Part shown: positions 1 to 6,104 of the stretch, one piece after another | Numbering within the stretch: the stretch's first letter is position 1 | Layout: every line of letters starts with the position of its first letter | DNA from: an uncultured Lachnospiraceae bacterium | GTDB lineage: Bacteria > Bacillota_A > Clostridia > Lachnospirales > Lachnospiraceae | Length of the DNA: 10,543 bases | Assembly (NCBI GenBank): GCA_910588595.1 | Contig: CAJUQU010000119.1 | Span: forward strand, 1-10,543 | Direction: 5' to 3' | Position numbers and translations under genes: made by a program | Notes under the pieces: generated by a model | What the model was told of the DNA's origin: nothing | What the model saw: only the letters and a program-made list of their open reading frames with translations | Database searches by the model: none

Positions 1-48
1 CGACCACCGAGATCTACACTCTTTCCCTACACGACGCTCTTCCGATCT
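1..48 (+). other. Illumina P5/TruSeq universal adapter (sequencing artefact)
   Basis: These bases match the Illumina universal adapter from its 11th base to its end. The stretch includes ACACTCTTTCCCTACACGAC and finishes on GCTCTTCCGATCT, the ligation end; only the first ten bases of the adapter are absent. The match is from memory of the adapter sequence, but it is unbroken over 48 bases, so chance is excluded. It is untrimmed library sequence at a contig end and should be masked. The genomic insert begins at about base 49. Confidence 0.98.
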
Positions 49-49
49 T

Positions 50-157
50 GAAAGGGCGGCTTCTGCTGCCGGGCAATCTCTGAATGATTATATTGTAACT
101 GCCGTATATCAGCGCATGGAAAGAGAGGGGCAGGCAGGTGGAGAAGGACAAGGATAA
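50..157 (+). CDS. C-terminal fragment of a ribbon-helix-helix / HicB-type antitoxin-like protein (5' end lost at contig edge)
   Basis: The frame is open from the adapter boundary to the TAA at 155-157 and encodes 35 residues. These contain AAGQSLNDYIVTAVYQRME followed by a Gly/Gln-rich tail. The pattern A-x-x-x-G-x-S-L-N-x-Y-I-x-x-A-V-x-x-R-M is typical of the C-terminal helices of Arc/HicB/CopG-like ribbon-helix-helix proteins. Such proteins bind DNA as dimers and often act as antitoxins or as regulators in mobile elements. The N-terminal beta strand is missing because the contig begins here, so this is a partial gene rather than a demonstrated pseudogene. Whether it belongs to a toxin-antitoxin pair cannot be judged: no toxin is visible and the gene downstream is not a recognised toxin. 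Confidence 0.65.
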   Translation, partial: ERAASAAGQSLNDYIVTAVYQRMEREGQAGGEGQG

Positions 158-207
158 AAGACCGGGGAAGTGTGAGAGTTGCGGACTTATTGCGACTATT
201 CATATTT

Positions 208-237
208 TCTGACTTCTGATAAAATCAGCGTGTCAGA
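208..237 (+). promoter_or_regulatory. Imperfect hairpin just upstream of the ribosome binding site of the 261-575 gene
   Basis: TCTGAC (208-213) pairs with GTCAGA (232-237). Inside it, CTGA (216-219) pairs with TCAG (225-228) around a TAAAA loop, with 2- and 3-base internal asymmetries. It lies 8 bases before the AGGAGG at 246-251. It could modulate translation or be a weak terminator for the fragment upstream, but there is no following T-run. The call rests on structure alone. Confidence 0.25.
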
Positions 238-260
238 GCTTATGCAGGAGGTAGCAGAAG

Positions 261-575
261 TTGAAATTTGAAATGATATGCACAGGGGGACCGTTCGGGG
301 ATTCCTGCTGCAATTATGATGTGAGAATAGAAGGAAATTGCACGGTCAGGGAGTTTATAGAAAGTGTCCTGAAAGAAAAACCGGGAGAATGGGGAACTTT
401 TGAGATTGTGAAGGATATGAAATATACTTTGCAGAGCATGACGGACGATTGCGAGTATAAGAAAGGGGAAATCACAAGGAATTTCAAAAGGAAAGAAACC
501 GAAGAAAAGGAAATTGAAGAGATAAAGGCAAACGGTGGCTGGTCGTTAATGACGTATTACATTAAAACAAAATAA
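261..575 (+). CDS. Hypothetical small cysteine-containing protein, TTG start
   Basis: I do not recognise this 104-residue protein. The TTG start at 261 is chosen because AGGAGG (246-251) sits 9 bases upstream, a strong signal; the first in-frame ATG (273) would place it 21 bases away. It is soluble-looking, with no signal peptide or membrane segment. The N-terminal part has CTGGPFGDSCCNYDVRI (residues 7-23), with cysteines at 7, 16, 17, 27 and 64. The middle is strand-like (WGTFEIV, 44-50), and residues 70-90 are highly charged and Lys/Glu-rich, probably helical. It ends in NGGWSLMTYYIKTK. Its position 103 bases after a ribbon-helix-helix fragment and before a terminator suggests accessory or mobile-element cargo. 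No function can be assigned from the sequence. Confidence 0.75.
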   Translation: MKFEMICTGGPFGDSCCNYDVRIEGNCTVREFIESVLKEKPGEWGTFEIVKDMKYTLQSMTDDCEYKKGEITRNFKRKETEEKEIEEIKANGGWSLMTYYIKTK

Positions 576-580
576 AAGGA

Positions 581-613
581 CCCCGGAGGGCAGCAGGCTT
601 TCCGGGGCTTCTT
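581..613 (+). terminator. Probable Rho-independent terminator after the 261-575 gene
   Basis: CCCCGGA (581-587) pairs perfectly with TCCGGGG (601-607) around a 13-base loop. The stem is preceded by an A-rich stretch and followed by CTTCTTTTG, a moderate U-tract. It lies 6 bases after the stop codon at 573-575, the expected place for a terminator. The short stem and interrupted T-run keep confidence moderate. Confidence 0.6.
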
Positions 614-637
614 TTGTGTTGTACTAATTGAACAGTG

Positions 638-865
638 CCTACTGGTAATCTGGATTCAAACTCAACAAAGGAGATCATGCAGATATTGAGGGATCTTCAC
701 GGTGAGGGTAGGACGGTGATCCTGATCACGCACGACAATGAGATCGCTGAGCAGGCAGATCGGGTGATCAAGATACGTGATGGCAGGATCGTTTCGGATA
801 CGAGGCAGGACATGGCATCAAGCCGTAATCAGGAAAGAGGAATGGAGGACGAAGAAAATGAGTAA
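638..865 (+). pseudogene. 5'-truncated ABC-transporter ATPase (MacB/LolD-type), C-terminal 75 codons only
   Basis: The frame starts abruptly at PTGNLDS, the end of the Walker B/D-loop motif DEPTGNLDS of MacB/LolD/FtsE-family ATPases. It continues through KEIMQILRDLH, the H-loop ITHDNE and a C-terminal IRDGRIV. The Walker A, Q-loop and LSGGQ signature, which should fill about 160 preceding residues, are absent: the in-frame codon at 629-631 is TGA and the bases before 637 do not encode LADE. A GTG at 635 could start a 76-residue peptide, but such a product could not bind ATP. The stop (863-865) overlaps the adaptor start at 858, as in an intact efflux operon. The gene is therefore either broken by an insertion or deletion ending near 637, or this is an assembly join. 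Confidence 0.85.
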
Positions 866-2534
866 GGGAGAGAAAAAAGTTCAGAATGAATCGGGGGCAA
901 AAAGACCGAACAGGCGCAGGAAAAAGCGGTTGAAGATCATCATTCCGCTCGCGCTGGCAGCTGTGGCATTTATCGGGGTAAAATCTTTTTCAGGGAAAGG
1001 AGATATGGCGATCCCAGTCTATACAGATAAGATATCCACAGGTGACATTGACACGGAACTCAGCGTCAGTGGAAAAGTAATTGCGGAGGAATCAGTTACT
1101 TTTTTTGCTCCAGCCAATGCGAAGATCGAGGGCATTGAAGTGAGCAAAGGCGATGTTGTCAAGGAGGGTGATGTGCTTCTGTGCTTTGACGCAGAAGCGG
1201 TGGCGTATGCAAAGCAGCAGAGTGAGCTGGCAGAAAAGATCAGCTCTGCGGACTACAATTCCAACGTACAATATAATAATGAGCAGAAGGAGAAGCTTGC
1301 ACAGGCAGAGATGGAGATCATAGTGTGCGAGCAGGAGATCGACAATTATGAAAACTGGATCGATGAGCTGACGGACGGTGTCACGGATATAACAGCACTG
1401 AAGAAATCAGATCTTTATGCGAAGATCTACAGTGTTGAGAAGGAGATGAACACGTATGACCTTGCAATGCAGTTTCCGACAGAAGATACAGATATGGAAA
1501 TGCTTGCACGGAAAAAGACAGAGAAGCAGAATGAGCTGAATAAACTGAATAATGAATTGAGCCTGCTCTCGGATTACAAGACAGATACGGGCTGGGAAGA
1601 GCTGATCACCCAGGCAAAAAAGGATCTTGCGGATTATCAGGAACGTCTTGCTGAGGCAAAAAGCGATAAGGCAAGCGCAGAGGCAGCACTCGAGAATGGC
1701 AGCAAACTTACAGGATACGCTTTGAACAGAACGAAATCGGAGCTCGAAAGCGCTGATGCAGAAAGAAAATACGAAGCTGTGTTAAATGGCGTTGTGGCAG
1801 GTTTTAACGGGGTGATCTCTGATCTGAATGTGGTGGAAGGGGCTTCTGTGCAGGAAGGTACACAGCTTATGGTTCTCGAGAGCTTTGACAATGTCTGTGT
1901 TGAATTCCAGGCATCCAAATATGCATTAGAGACACTTGCATTAGGACAGCCAGCAGAGATCACGATATCAGGGAGAGATTACACAGGAACGGTTTCCAAG
2001 ATCAATCATGTGGCGGAGGCAAATTCGTCAGGAACACCGATGGTCGCAGTCAGGGTACATATTGACGATCCAGATGAAAATATTTTCCTTGGGATCGATG
2101 CGAAATTGAGGATTCTCACCGCGAGTGAAAAAGGTGTTCTACAGGCACCTGTAGAGGCAGTAAATGTCGACAGCAAGGGACAGTTCTGCTATGTGATCGA
2201 GAATGGCATACTGACAAAGAAGTATGTCACGACAGGGATTTCTTCCGAATCATACATACAGATCAAGGATGGTTTGGATCAAAACCAGGAGATTGTAACA
2301 ACATCTGTTTACGGCATTGGGCTGGATGAAGGTATGGCTGTGACAGCCATGGCAGTAACAGCCGGTGATATGGCGGTGCCGGGAGCACAGGCAGAGCCAG
2401 GTGCCGGGACAACAATAGCAGATGATGCAGAGACACAGGAAAGTACAGTAAATGCGACGGCGCAGACGCAGGAGGATACAGGGAATTTCGAGACAGGCGC
2501 ACAGGATACGGAGGCTGGGACGAACAATGGCTAG
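858..2534 (+). CDS. MacA-like membrane-fusion (periplasmic-adaptor/HlyD family) protein of an ABC efflux pump
   Basis: This 558-residue adaptor would link the ATPase/permease pair to the extracytoplasmic side. ATG 858 is chosen because GGAGG (844-848) lies 9 bases upstream and the start overlaps the ATPase stop by 8 bases; an upstream ATG at 777 lies inside the ATPase gene. A basic N-terminus (residues 18-26) precedes one membrane anchor at about 26-43. Two lipoyl/barrel-sandwich halves follow (about 80-115, with APANAKIEGIEVSKGDVVKEG; and 312-341, with GVISDLNVVEGASVQEGTQL). Between them is a long Glu/Lys/Gln-rich coiled-coil hairpin (about 115-305). The beta-barrel and membrane-proximal domains occupy about 345-490. 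The tail (500-558) is low-complexity Ala/Thr/Gln/Glu/Gly, probably disordered. It is longer than the roughly 370-400 residues of proteobacterial MacA, mainly through the hairpin and tail. The substrate is unknown. Confidence 0.9.
   Translation: MSKGEKKVQNESGAKRPNRRRKKRLKIIIPLALAAVAFIGVKSFSGKGDMAIPVYTDKISTGDIDTELSVSGKVIAEESVTFFAPANAKIEGIEVSKGDVVKEGDVLLCFDAEAVAYAKQQSELAEKISSADYNSNVQYNNEQKEKLAQAEMEIIVCEQEIDNYENWIDELTDGVTDITALKKSDLYAKIYSVEKEMNTYDLAMQFPTEDTDMEMLARKKTEKQNELNKLNNELSLLSDYKTDTGWEELITQAKKDLADYQERLAEAKSDKASAEAALENGSKLTGYALNRTKSELESADAERKYEAVLNGVVAGFNGVISDLNVVEGASVQEGTQLMVLESFDNVCVEFQASKYALETLALGQPAEITISGRDYTGTVSKINHVAEANSSGTPMVAVRVHIDDPDENIFLGIDAKLRILTASEKGVLQAPVEAVNVDSKGQFCYVIENGILTKKYVTTGISSESYIQIKDGLDQNQEIVTTSVYGIGLDEGMAVTAMAVTAGDMAVPGAQAEPGAGTTIADDAETQESTVNATAQTQEDTGNFETGAQDTEAGTNNG
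2334..2363 (+). repeat. Tandem 15-base repeat encoding MAVTA-MAVTA in the adaptor tail
   Basis: Two adjacent copies, ATGGCTGTGACAGCC (2334-2348) and ATGGCAGTAACAGCC (2349-2363), match at 13 of 15 positions and encode MAVTAMAVTA (adaptor residues 493-502). A third partial echo, DMAVP, follows. The in-frame duplication lies where the folded domains give way to the low-complexity tail. The first copy also contains the inverted repeat GGCTGT-G-ACAGCC. Confidence 0.7.
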
Positions 2535-3774
2535 GATAATAGAATATATTAAGATAGCCCTGATGAATATCCGCGGAAACAAAGGACGCTCTTTTTTGAC
2601 AATGCTGGGCATTATCATTGGTATCTCTTCTGTTATACTGATCGTCTCCGCAGGTAACGGATTCAAGGTTGGTATCAGTGGACAGCTTGATGAGCTGGTT
2701 GGAGGATATGTGCAGATCTATGCAGATGTGCCAGGTGAGGAAGCTGATGCGATCATGTTTACAAATGATGATCTTGACATGATCATCGAAAGAGTTTCCC
2801 ATGTGAAGGGTGCGACCGATGTATGGTCATTTGGGGCTCAGGCGACTGCACAGAGTACAAAAGGAACATTTACAGTGGCTCCGATGTTCGGAAATGAATC
2901 TCTGCAGTATTATGACAATGCACCGATGATCAGAGGGCGGTATTATAATAAAAGCGAGGCGCAAAGCTCCAGTAAAGTGTGTGTCATCAATGAGCGGGGC
3001 GCGAAAAAACTGTTTGGTTCTACGGACGTGGTCGGACTTGAGATCAGCATGAGTATGTGGGGGATTACGGAGGATTATACGATTGTCGGTGTTAGAAAGG
3101 AAAATGACTCTATCGCCAAACAGATGACAACAGGTACAGGCGCAGATGTGACAATGGAGATTCCGCTCACGACACTGGAAGATCTGTACGGATATTATAC
3201 AGATGAGTTTTCGTCCTTTATCGTTTTTGCGGATTCGTCAGAGTATGTTACAGAGATTTCAAAACAGGTGAAATCTCTGCTCGAAGCAAGATATAACGTG
3301 CGCGGAAAAGACTATATCCAGGCATATGACATGGCAAGCCAAGTAGGGATGATCAGCGATATCCTGAACTATGTGACGATATTTATCATGCTTGTGGCAG
3401 GTATCGCGTTGATCGTCGGCGGTATCGGTGTCATGAATATTATGCTGGTATCTGTGACCGAGAGGACAAAAGAGATCGGTATCAGAAAAGCGTTGGGGGC
3501 AAAGACGGGATCGATTTTGTTCCAATTTCTGATGGAGGCAGTGATCATCACACTGATCGGCGGCTTTGTCGGGATTGTCTTGGGCGTTTTGGGAGCAAAG
3601 GGAATCTGTGGCATTGCATCAAGCCTGGGAATGAGCGGCATGGAGGCAGTGATCGATCCCAAAGTAGTCCTTGCTGCGACAGGATTTTCCTCGCTCATCG
3701 GCATCTTTTTTGGTATCTATCCTGCCAGAAAAGCGGCGAAACTCAGTCCGATCGAAGCACTGCGGCACGAGTAA
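2527..3774 (+). CDS. MacB/FtsX-family ABC-transporter permease
   Basis: This 415-residue membrane component pairs with the adaptor upstream and the ATPase whose remnant lies before it. ATG 2527 is chosen because it gives the usual family N-terminus (IKIALMNIRGNKGRSFLTMLGIIIG), overlaps the adaptor stop by 8 bases, and has GGAGG at 2510-2514. TM1 spans about 21-43. The extracytoplasmic MacB-type domain covers about 45-275, including the conserved-looking IRGRYY and VCVINERGAKKLFG stretches. TM2 is about 280-308. The FtsX-type cytoplasmic coupling segment TERTKEIGIRKALGAK (311-326) precedes TM3 (about 330-358) and TM4 (about 380-399), and the protein closes with YPARKAAKLSPIEALRHE, the classic MacB ending. 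It is a half-transporter without its own ATPase domain. It appears intact, so the truncation affects only the ATPase gene. Confidence 0.93.
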   Translation: MARIIEYIKIALMNIRGNKGRSFLTMLGIIIGISSVILIVSAGNGFKVGISGQLDELVGGYVQIYADVPGEEADAIMFTNDDLDMIIERVSHVKGATDVWSFGAQATAQSTKGTFTVAPMFGNESLQYYDNAPMIRGRYYNKSEAQSSSKVCVINERGAKKLFGSTDVVGLEISMSMWGITEDYTIVGVRKENDSIAKQMTTGTGADVTMEIPLTTLEDLYGYYTDEFSSFIVFADSSEYVTEISKQVKSLLEARYNVRGKDYIQAYDMASQVGMISDILNYVTIFIMLVAGIALIVGGIGVMNIMLVSVTERTKEIGIRKALGAKTGSILFQFLMEAVIITLIGGFVGIVLGVLGAKGICGIASSLGMSGMEAVIDPKVVLAATGFSSLIGIFFGIYPARKAAKLSPIEALRHE

Positions 3775-3799
3775 AACAAGATGAAAATTACAGAATGAC

Positions 3800-3827
3800 T
3801 TGCACTTTGACCACTTTTTGGTATACT
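3800..3827 (+). promoter_or_regulatory. Candidate sigma-A promoter for the YcxB-like/tsaE operon
   Basis: TTGCAC (3800-3805) and TATACT (3822-3827) are separated by 16 bases, in the 164-base gap after the permease gene. The predicted transcript would start near 3834 and carry a leader of about 105 bases that includes the 3870-3900 hairpin. Confidence 0.55.
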
Positions 3828-3869
3828 GTATTAAGATACTGGATTGTTATAGAAGTGTAAATTTAAGGA

Positions 3870-3911
3870 AGCACCTGTATCGTTCAAAAGTACAGGTGCT
3901 CTGTTTGTTAT
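3870..3911 (+). terminator. 10-bp perfect hairpin: terminator of the efflux operon or leader attenuator
   Basis: AGCACCTGTA (3870-3879) pairs perfectly with TACAGGTGCT (3891-3900) around an 11-base loop, followed by CTGTTTGTTATG, a broken T-rich tract. The place and shape fit an intrinsic terminator for the transporter operon. However, a promoter-like sequence lies upstream at 3800-3827, so transcripts made from it for the next operon must pass through the hairpin. Confidence 0.55.
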
Positions 3912-3938
3912 GTATGTTCGGAAAGGGCAGGATACAAT

Positions 3939-4415
3939 ATGGAAATGGAATTTGATGTCAAAGTGACTGCGGGCGTGTTATATGATTATCTCCTGTTTCA
4001 CACATACACCAGTTTTTCAGGCATGCTTGGTACACTTGTGGGGATGTTTCTCATTATGGCATTTGTCTCGACAAGGTATGTGATCTATCTGATCGCGGGT
4101 GTAGTGCTCATCGCATATCTTCCGGGAGCACTGTTTCTTAGGGCGATGCAGCAGGTGCAGAACACGCCTGCTTTCAGACAGCCGCTTCATTACAGGATGA
4201 CTGATGAGGGTGTCTTTGTATCGCAGGGAGAAAGCGAAGAACACCAGAGCTGGGACAGCTGCGCGAAGGCTGTATCGACAGCAAGAAGCATCATACTATA
4301 TACGTCAAGGACAACTGCCTCCATTTTTCCGAAAAAAGATCTGGGGGACAAAAAGGAGGCGCTGATACAGATGATATCAACACATATGCCTCCGAAGAAG
4401 GTCAGGATACGGTAA
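3939..4415 (+). CDS. YcxB-like membrane protein of unknown function
   Basis: This 158-residue protein has two adjacent hydrophobic segments (about 24-43 and 47-66) and then a soluble C-terminal domain. The C-terminal domain carries YRMTDEGVFVSQGESEEHQSWDSCAKAVST and later SIILYTSRTTASIFPKKDL. That order (two TM helices, then a beta-rich PH-like domain with W near mid-domain and a late FPK motif) is the pattern of the YcxB-like family, whose role is not established. ATG 3939 is preceded by CAGGA at 3928-3932; a second ATG at 3945 is an alternative. It is the first gene of the cluster and ends 27 bases before tsaE, so it is probably co-transcribed, but a link to tRNA modification is only positional. 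Confidence 0.7.
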   Translation: MEMEFDVKVTAGVLYDYLLFHTYTSFSGMLGTLVGMFLIMAFVSTRYVIYLIAGVVLIAYLPGALFLRAMQQVQNTPAFRQPLHYRMTDEGVFVSQGESEEHQSWDSCAKAVSTARSIILYTSRTTASIFPKKDLGDKKEALIQMISTHMPPKKVRIR

Positions 4416-4442
4416 CGACGAATATGTTGAGGTGGAAAGAGA

Positions 4443-4868
4443 ATGGAATGGATAGAGACAAACAGTCCTGAGGAGACTTTTGCGGTGGGCAGAGAACTTG
4501 GATGTTCTGCGCAGCCGGGAGAGATCTATACATTAAACGGTGAACTTGGGGTGGGGAAGACCGTGTTCACGCAGGGATTCGCGGCAGGATTGGGTATAAC
4601 AGAGCATGTCAACAGCCCTACGTTTACGATCGTACAGATATATGAGAAGGGAAGACTGCCGTTTTATCATTTTGATGTTTACCGCATTGGGGATATCGAA
4701 GAGATGGAGGAGATCGGATACGAGGATTACTTTTATGGAAACGGTATCTGCATGATCGAATGGGCTGAGCTGATCGAGGAATTGATCCCCCCGGATGCCA
4801 GACACATAACCATAGAGAAAGATCTGGAGAAGGGCTTTGATCATCGAAAAATAGTGATACGGAAATAA
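4443..4868 (+). CDS. tsaE: TsaE, tRNA threonylcarbamoyladenosine biosynthesis ATPase
   Basis: This 141-residue P-loop ATPase supports the TsaBD complex that transfers threonylcarbamoyl to A37 of ANN-decoding tRNAs. The Walker A motif GELGVGKT is at residues 33-40. The family motifs SPTF (58-61), HFDVYR (76-81) and EWAE (106-109) all appear in the expected order. The length matches the usual 135-155 residues of bacterial TsaE. ATG 4443 has GAGGTGG (4429-4435) 7 bases upstream. It begins the tRNA-modification run; its stop (4866-4868) is 21 bases before the preferred tsaB start, so the two are surely co-transcribed. Confidence 0.96.
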   Translation: MEWIETNSPEETFAVGRELGCSAQPGEIYTLNGELGVGKTVFTQGFAAGLGITEHVNSPTFTIVQIYEKGRLPFYHFDVYRIGDIEEMEEIGYEDYFYGNGICMIEWAELIEELIPPDARHITIEKDLEKGFDHRKIVIRK

Positions 4869-4889
4869 ATGGATGAAGGGGGAAATTGT

Positions 4890-5618
4890 ATGAGGATTCT
4901 TGCGTTAGACAGCTCCGGACTTGTGGCATCGGCAGCGATCGTTGACAATGATATCACTGTAGCGGAGTACACGATGAATCACAAAAAGACACATTCACAG
5001 ACACTGCTCCCTATGTTAGATGAATTAAAACGCATGACAGAGCTGGATCTGCACACGATCGATGCAATTGCGGTTGCGGCGGGGCCAGGCTCTTTTACAG
5101 GGCTTAGGATCGGTTCCGCGACGGCGAAAGGTTTAGGGCTTGCACTGGATATTCCTATTATCCCTGTACCGACAGTGGATGCGTTAGCTTACAACCTCTA
5201 TGGCAGTGACAAACTGATCTGTCCGATCATGGACGCGCGGAGAGACCAGGTGTATACTGGATTGTATACGTTTCGCAAAGGGACAGACATCGATGCAGGA
5301 TATCAGATGGTTGTTTTGGAGAGACAATGTGCCGTTGACATTGCCCAGTTAGCAGGTCGGATCAACGAGCTTGCGGCGGATACAGAGGTGTTGTTTTTGG
5401 GTGATGGTGTGTCTGTATACAGAGAAAAGATAGCAGGGCTCATCAATGTAAAATACAGTTTTGCGCCGGCATGCTGTAACAGACAGAGAGCTTCCTGTGT
5501 AGCAGCGTTGGGATTGACCTTATATCAGAAAGGGATTATGGAGACAGCGGCGGAACATGCACCCGAATACCTGCGCCTTTCGCAGGCAGAGCGGGAGCGC
5601 ACAGCAAAAAAGGAATAA
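4890..5618 (+). CDS. tsaB: TsaB, t6A-biosynthesis dimer partner of TsaD
   Basis: TsaB is the inactive ASKHA-fold paralogue of TsaD; it binds TsaD and TsaE to form the t6A-synthesising complex. This 242-residue protein opens MRILALDSSG (strand 1 of the fold). It carries HSQTLLPMLDEL (35-46) and the hallmark AAGPGSFTGLRIGSATAKGL (63-82), followed by the dimer-interface helix and PTVDALA. ATG 4890 is preferred because GGGGGA (4878-4883) lies 6 bases upstream and homologues begin at this point. An in-frame ATG at 4869, abutting the tsaE stop, would add MDEGGNC and has no obvious Shine-Dalgarno sequence. The C-terminal half (EYLRLSQAERE at the end) is typical in showing little sequence conservation except the YLR motif. 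Confidence 0.95.
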   Translation: MRILALDSSGLVASAAIVDNDITVAEYTMNHKKTHSQTLLPMLDELKRMTELDLHTIDAIAVAAGPGSFTGLRIGSATAKGLGLALDIPIIPVPTVDALAYNLYGSDKLICPIMDARRDQVYTGLYTFRKGTDIDAGYQMVVLERQCAVDIAQLAGRINELAADTEVLFLGDGVSVYREKIAGLINVKYSFAPACCNRQRASCVAALGLTLYQKGIMETAAEHAPEYLRLSQAERERTAKKE

Positions 5619-5624
5619 GTGGAT

Positions 5625-6104
5625 ATGTCAATGATCACACCATTAAAATATCATATACGGGAGATGCGGCGGGAAGAGCTCGAGGACGTGACGGCGCTGG
5701 AGGCAGCCTGTTTTTCCATGCCATGGAAGTACAAGGACTTTGAGGAAGTGCTCACCAACCCTGATCGGTTTTATCTGATCGCAGAGGCTGAGCATGGCAC
5801 ACTAGACACACCAGACCGCGTCTTGGGGGGATGTATGCTCACGCACATTGCAGGAGAAGGCGATATCTCAAACGTGGCTGTCCATCAAAGATACAGACAG
5901 AATGGGATTGCAGCATCGCTTCTGTCAGAAATCCTAAAACTGGGGCAGGAGCGTTATGGTATCACGGCGTTTACACTCGAGGTGCGAAGCAAAAATATTC
6001 CTGCGCGCAGACTTTATGAACGTTACGGATTTGTGTCGTGTGGAGTGCGGCCAAATTTTTATGAAAAACCCAAAGATGATGCGGTGATCATGTGGAGAAC
6101 TTGA
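5625..6104 (+). CDS. rimI: RimI-type protein N-terminal acetyltransferase (GNAT family)
   Basis: RimI transfers acetyl from acetyl-CoA to the N-terminal alanine of ribosomal protein S18 and some other proteins. This 159-residue GNAT protein has the acetyl-CoA binding loop QRYRQNGIA (88-96). It also has LEVRSKNIPARRLYERYGF (118-136), holding the conserved E, N and Y of the family, and it ends in the RimI-like YEKPKDDAVIMW. ATG 5625 is chosen because AGGA (5611-5614) is 10 bases upstream; GTG 5619, directly after the tsaB stop, and ATG 5631 are alternatives. It lies 6 bases downstream of tsaB, and tsaB-rimI adjacency is common in bacteria. An acidic insertion near 57-65 lies before the core beta strand. 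The exact acetylation target is inferred from the family. Confidence 0.92.
   Translation: MSMITPLKYHIREMRREELEDVTALEAACFSMPWKYKDFEEVLTNPDRFYLIAEAEHGTLDTPDRVLGGCMLTHIAGEGDISNVAVHQRYRQNGIAASLLSEILKLGQERYGITAFTLEVRSKNIPARRLYERYGFVSCGVRPNFYEKPKDDAVIMWRT

Noticed and set aside
190..225. TTGCGA and TAAAAT as a promoter for the 261-575 gene
   Set aside because: The spacing is 24 bases, far from the usual 16-18, and no other pairing in the gap fits better.
2263..2802. Long open frame on the minus strand across the adaptor/permease junction
   Set aside because: It is fully antisense to two well-supported genes, and its translation is rich in His, Cys, Pro and Ser with no domain signal. It is a shadow of biased codon use.
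5831..6019. Second + strand open frame inside rimI
   Set aside because: It lies in another phase of a clearly conserved acetyltransferase and has no ribosome site or domain signal.
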